The notes below the pieces were generated by a model. That model had not been told where the DNA came from. It saw nothing but the letters and a program-made list of their open reading frames with translations, and did not search any database. From IMG/VR virus record IMGVR_UViG_3300037432_000001, positions 1 through 23,617 of that record: DNA of 23,617 bases, one strand, 5' to 3'. Origin of the DNA: a virus. A program made the position numbers and the translations under genes. Below are positions 21,402 to 23,617 of the stretch, piece by piece; within the stretch, counting starts at the first letter, position 1; the number at the start of each line of letters is the position of its first letter.

Positions 21402-21532
21402 GTGAGGACCAGCTACGGAGAATCCGGCTGCTCGTTGATGGGCTGTTGGATGAGGCAGAGATATGCCTAGCTGAGCTACGGATTAGATTGCATGAGGTGA
21501 GTGAAGAACTGGCAGGCAGGGGCCAAGAATGA
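21398..21532 (+). CDS. 44-residue helical protein
   Basis: ATGA overlap at both ends, with the exonuclease stop (21398) and the next gene start (21529). The sequence is one or two amphipathic helices (QLRRIRLLVDGLLDEAEICL, then LRIRLHEVSEELAG) with no membrane segment. Its fixed placement between the nuclease and the coiled-coil gene suggests a small partner. Too short for a family call. Confidence 0.6.
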   Translation: MSEDQLRRIRLLVDGLLDEAEICLAELRIRLHEVSEELAGRGQE

Positions 21533-21891
21533 CAATCATTTCTCATCGTACGGAAATAGTGCCCCTGGATAATGGGGACTATCTCTTTAAGATAACTAAT
21601 GGTAAGGGTGCGATTCTGCGTAAGTCTACTCACTCATCCCTGGATGCAGCCAGACAGGCTCTATATACCTGGGTGGGGCATCGGTCGCCTCTCAGTGAGC
21701 CTGGAGAGGCCCCCCTGCTAAGCCCAGAAGAAGAGAGCAAACTCTGCCTAGCTAGGGCAGAACAGGCCAGGGAAGAGGCTATAGAGCACCGAGAAAGGGC
21801 CAGGGAGCTAGAGACTCTTGCAACTAGGCTGGAGAAGGCGTCAAGGGTTCTATTGGGAGAGCCAGTGAGAGCTAAGAAGGCAGACGCATGA
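21529..21891 (+). CDS. Coiled-coil protein of the recombination operon; paralogue of the gene at 19759-20145
   Basis: A 120-residue protein. N-terminal small domain (RTEIVPLDNGDYLFKITNGK, AILRKSTHSSLDAARQAL, TWVGH), Pro-rich linker (about 51-66), then a coiled coil (RAEQAREEAIEHRERARELE, TRLEKASRVLLGEP). The order and the end pattern match the leftward gene at 19759-20145. Starts by ATGA overlap and stops overlapping bet by ATGA. Function unknown. If it forms mixed coils with the leftward paralogue it could antagonise it, which is inference. Confidence 0.65.
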   Translation: MTIISHRTEIVPLDNGDYLFKITNGKGAILRKSTHSSLDAARQALYTWVGHRSPLSEPGEAPLLSPEEESKLCLARAEQAREEAIEHRERARELETLATRLEKASRVLLGEPVRAKKADA

Positions 21892-22763
21892 CTCTCACCA
21901 CTAACAGTCTCAGAGACCAGGTGGACCTCATCAAGAGGACCGTAGCTAAGGGTGCTACAGACCTGGAGCTAGAGCTGTTCATCAAACAGTGTGAACGTAC
22001 GGGCCTAGACCCATTCTCGAGGCAGATTTATGCCATTAAGAGATGGGATGCCCAGGTTGGGGCAGAGGTCCTACAGACGCAGGTCTCCATTGATGGGCTC
22101 AGGACACTGGCTGCAGATACTGGGGAACTGGGTGGCCAGGATGGTCCCTTCTGGGCTGGCAGGACAGGAATGTGGACTGATGTCTGGCTCCAGGATGACA
22201 ACCCTAAGGCCAGCAAAGTCACTGTCTACCGGTATGTAGGAGACAGGAGAGCCAGCTTCACTGGAGTGGCCCTCTGGGACTCTTATTGTCAGCGCAAGAA
22301 GGATGGCAGCCCTACCAGGATGTGGGCTCAGATGGGACCAGAGATGCTGGCTAAGTGTGCAGAGGCCCTGGCTCTCCGTAAGGCCTTTCCCCAGGGCCTG
22401 AGTGGTCTCTATACAGGGGATGAATTGGCCCAGGCCAGCTCTGAGCAGCCCATTCAATCCAGAGGCTCCCAGAGGGCTCTCACAGGCCCTCCCAGCTCCG
22501 CCGATGGACCAGGACCCATGCTGGCCCCTCCAAACGCTCCTGAGGGCAAATCAGAGGCTCCTGGGCCGACGTCAGGGGCTCCAGCAGGCGTTCGGGATGC
22601 AGTGGCAGGCCTTCTGGGGAGGTTGTCGCCGGAGCAGCGTTCAGCTGTCTTGGTCTCTGTTGATGAACAGAAACTCAGGCTTCCTGATGACCCAGCCTTC
22701 ACAGTCGATGAGGCTAACACCTGGACTGCACTCATAACTGAGGTCAAGAGACATGCCAGTTAA
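21888..22763 (+). CDS. bet: Single-strand annealing protein, Bet family (RecT superfamily)
   Basis: A 291-residue recombination protein that anneals complementary single strands made by the exonuclease. The Bet signature is strong: LIKRTVAKGATDLELELFIK, TGLDPFSRQIYAIKRWD (residues about 37-53), QVSIDGLRTLAADTGELGGQ, a beta region with W-x-D-V-W-L, and MGPEMLAKCAEALALRKAFP, then GLYTGDELAQA. Residues about 185-235 are a Pro/Gly/Ser linker and the last 55 form a separate helical tail. Coupled to both neighbours by short overlaps. Confidence 0.92.
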   Translation: MTLTTNSLRDQVDLIKRTVAKGATDLELELFIKQCERTGLDPFSRQIYAIKRWDAQVGAEVLQTQVSIDGLRTLAADTGELGGQDGPFWAGRTGMWTDVWLQDDNPKASKVTVYRYVGDRRASFTGVALWDSYCQRKKDGSPTRMWAQMGPEMLAKCAEALALRKAFPQGLSGLYTGDELAQASSEQPIQSRGSQRALTGPPSSADGPGPMLAPPNAPEGKSEAPGPTSGAPAGVRDAVAGLLGRLSPEQRSAVLVSVDEQKLRLPDDPAFTVDEANTWTALITEVKRHAS

Positions 22764-23106
22764 CGGAAGAGTGAAGGGCCACAGCGCGGAGAGGGCCGCA
22801 GCTCGGTATCTCAGGGACGCAGGCTACCCACTGGCCATTACCAGCAGGAATGCACTGGGCCATGACGGTACTCCTCAGTCTGCAGACATCCTGGGTATCC
22901 CTGGAGTCTCCATTGAAGTGAAGAACAGGCAGAGTCTCAATATCGGGGCTGCTCTGTGTCAGGCATCAATCCAGGCAGGCCCTGAGAAGTTGCCAGTGGT
23001 CCTGGCTAAGCCCTACGGCATCAGTCTCGAGAATGTGGGTGCCTGGTGGTCGATTACGTACTTCAGGGACTTAGTCCCACTGTTTCCAGGAGAGGGGGCA
23101 TTATGA
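22753..23106 (+). CDS. Holliday-junction-resolvase-like PD-(D/E)XK nuclease
   Basis: A 117-residue protein. KGHSAERAAARYLRDAGY has the lead E13 of motif I; then SADILGIPGVSIEVKNRQ has D45 and the E55-V-K57 catalytic pair; a helix QASIQAG and strand VVLAKPYG follow. This fits the VRR-NUC/resolvase-like group of small phage nucleases that cut branched or structured DNA. It overlaps the bet stop by 11 bases, with GAGG upstream. A branch-cutting step after annealing is the natural role, by inference. Confidence 0.75.
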   Translation: MPVNGRVKGHSAERAAARYLRDAGYPLAITSRNALGHDGTPQSADILGIPGVSIEVKNRQSLNIGAALCQASIQAGPEKLPVVLAKPYGISLENVGAWWSITYFRDLVPLFPGEGAL

Positions 23107-23180
23107 CTGAAGATGTCTGGCACATCCTCATCCTGGCAGGGATCATTGCAGTACTGGTCATCATGTTGGTTCACCGGTAA
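23103..23180 (+). CDS. 25-residue membrane peptide
   Basis: ATGA overlap with the resolvase stop and TAATG overlap with the next gene. Residues 7-23 (HILILAGIIAVLVIMLV) are a single hydrophobic segment, with acidic residues before it and HR after it. It was found only by scanning between annotated frames. Coupled on both sides, so probably translated; function unknown. Confidence 0.55.
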   Translation: MTEDVWHILILAGIIAVLVIMLVHR

Positions 23181-23383
23181 TGGCTAAGAAACAGATTCCA
23201 GGCCAGGGCGAGCTGCTGGTGCAGCCTCTACCCTTAGTGGACATCTCCCATATCAGGTGCACTCACTGCGGATGCGCGTCAGGTTATGGTCTGCCGCCTT
23301 CTGTGAGTGAGTGCCCCTGTGAGTGTCATGACACAGCTCGGCTCTGGTGGTCCCTTAGGCCCTGGCGTCAGACGGAGGTCTGA
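23180..23383 (+). CDS. Small Cys-rich (zinc-binding) protein
   Basis: A 67-residue protein with CTHCGC near residues 27-32 and CPCECH near 45-50: a probable zinc site made of two close Cys clusters. Start in TAATG. No DNA-binding helix is clear. It belongs to the rightward operon. Function unknown. Confidence 0.6.
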   Translation: MAKKQIPGQGELLVQPLPLVDISHIRCTHCGCASGYGLPPSVSECPCECHDTARLWWSLRPWRQTEV

Positions 23384-23386
23384 GGC

Positions 23387-23569
23387 ATGTATAGGGATCG
23401 GCTTCTGGCCCAATACGCAGACATCAAGGCTGAGATGGACAAGTCAGACCTGAAGCCAACTGTCAATGATGAGGTCCTGGACGTCCTGACTGACGGGGAG
23501 CTGTCGACCTTGGTGAAGCATTCACTGTTCAGGCTGCTGAAGTTCAAGAACCTGGAAGGGGAGCTGTGA
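23387..23569 (+). CDS. Small helical protein of unknown function
   Basis: A 60-residue protein with GGAGG about 10 bases before ATG 23387. Two helices (RLLAQYADIKAEMDKSD and TLVKHSLFRLLKFKN) flank a short Asp/Val-rich middle. No motif recognised. The stop overlaps the next start as GTGA. Confidence 0.55.
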   Translation: MYRDRLLAQYADIKAEMDKSDLKPTVNDEVLDVLTDGELSTLVKHSLFRLLKFKNLEGEL

Positions 23570-23617
23570 ACAAAGAAGAGTTTGCTCAGATAGCTATGAA
23601 TGGTCCTCAGAACGTTC
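23566..23617 (+). CDS. N-terminal fragment of a further early gene (partial)
   Basis: GTG 23566 lies inside the preceding stop (CTGTGA) with GGAAGGGGAG just upstream. The frame stays open to the right edge and begins MNKEEFAQIAMNGPQNV. Too short to identify. Confidence 0.5.
   Translation, partial: MNKEEFAQIAMNGPQNV

Overview
This window is part of the genome of a temperate, tailed, double-stranded DNA phage with a siphovirus-like HK97-type head and long non-contractile tail. The host is probably an actinobacterium. This rests on gene content: an HNH protein beside an actinophage-style terminase, a DUF1906 glycoside-hydrolase-like protein, collagen-like and DUF4082 tail fibres, a large serine integrase and a Bet/exonuclease pair. 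Spot counts suggest about 55-60 % GC. CpG is strongly avoided over most of the window (10 CpG in 3061-3660, roughly a fifth of the chance expectation) and arginine is mostly AGG/AGA, which does not look like an ordinary high-GC actinobacterial genome.

Layout. 1-874: the tail end of an unidentified winged-helix-like gene, an HNH endonuclease and a small unknown gene. 875-1122: a non-coding stretch with two strong 15-bp hairpins. 1123-8230: packaging and head genes in tight TAATG/ATGA-coupled order (terminase large subunit, a hidden 58-residue membrane protein, portal, prohead protease, a 206-nt structured leader, major capsid protein, connector, probable tail terminator, major tail protein, HK97 gp10-like protein, tail assembly chaperone with a frameshift extension). 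8235-16741: tape measure, minor tail proteins, a DUF1906 hydrolase lying inside the tail genes, two small proteins, a collagen-like fibre and two tandem DUF4082 fibre paralogues. 16742-16856: a hairpin terminator candidate.

The lysogeny arm is on the minus strand (20145 to 16927). It holds seven small overlapping genes, a 50-bp imperfect palindrome with the form of an attP site (18551-18600), and the serine integrase, which converges on a small plus-strand gene. A 400-bp control region (20146-20558) carries repeated GTGACG sites and palindromes. It drives the lysogeny arm leftward and a recombination operon rightward: PD-(D/E)XK exonuclease, 44-residue helical protein, coiled-coil protein, Bet single-strand annealing protein, Holliday-junction-resolvase-like nuclease, a 25-residue membrane peptide, a Cys-rich protein and others running off the right edge. 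The first gene leftward and the third gene rightward of this region appear to be paralogues.

The most unusual features are the compact three-way-junction RNA candidate in front of the capsid gene, the genome-wide CpG deficit with CpG-normal islands (the terminase N-terminal extension and the last fibre gene), the GTTAGCG cluster with a 36-bp tandem duplication inside the terminase N terminus, and the paired coiled-coil paralogues around the divergent control region. No recognisable small terminase, holin or classical repressor is visible.
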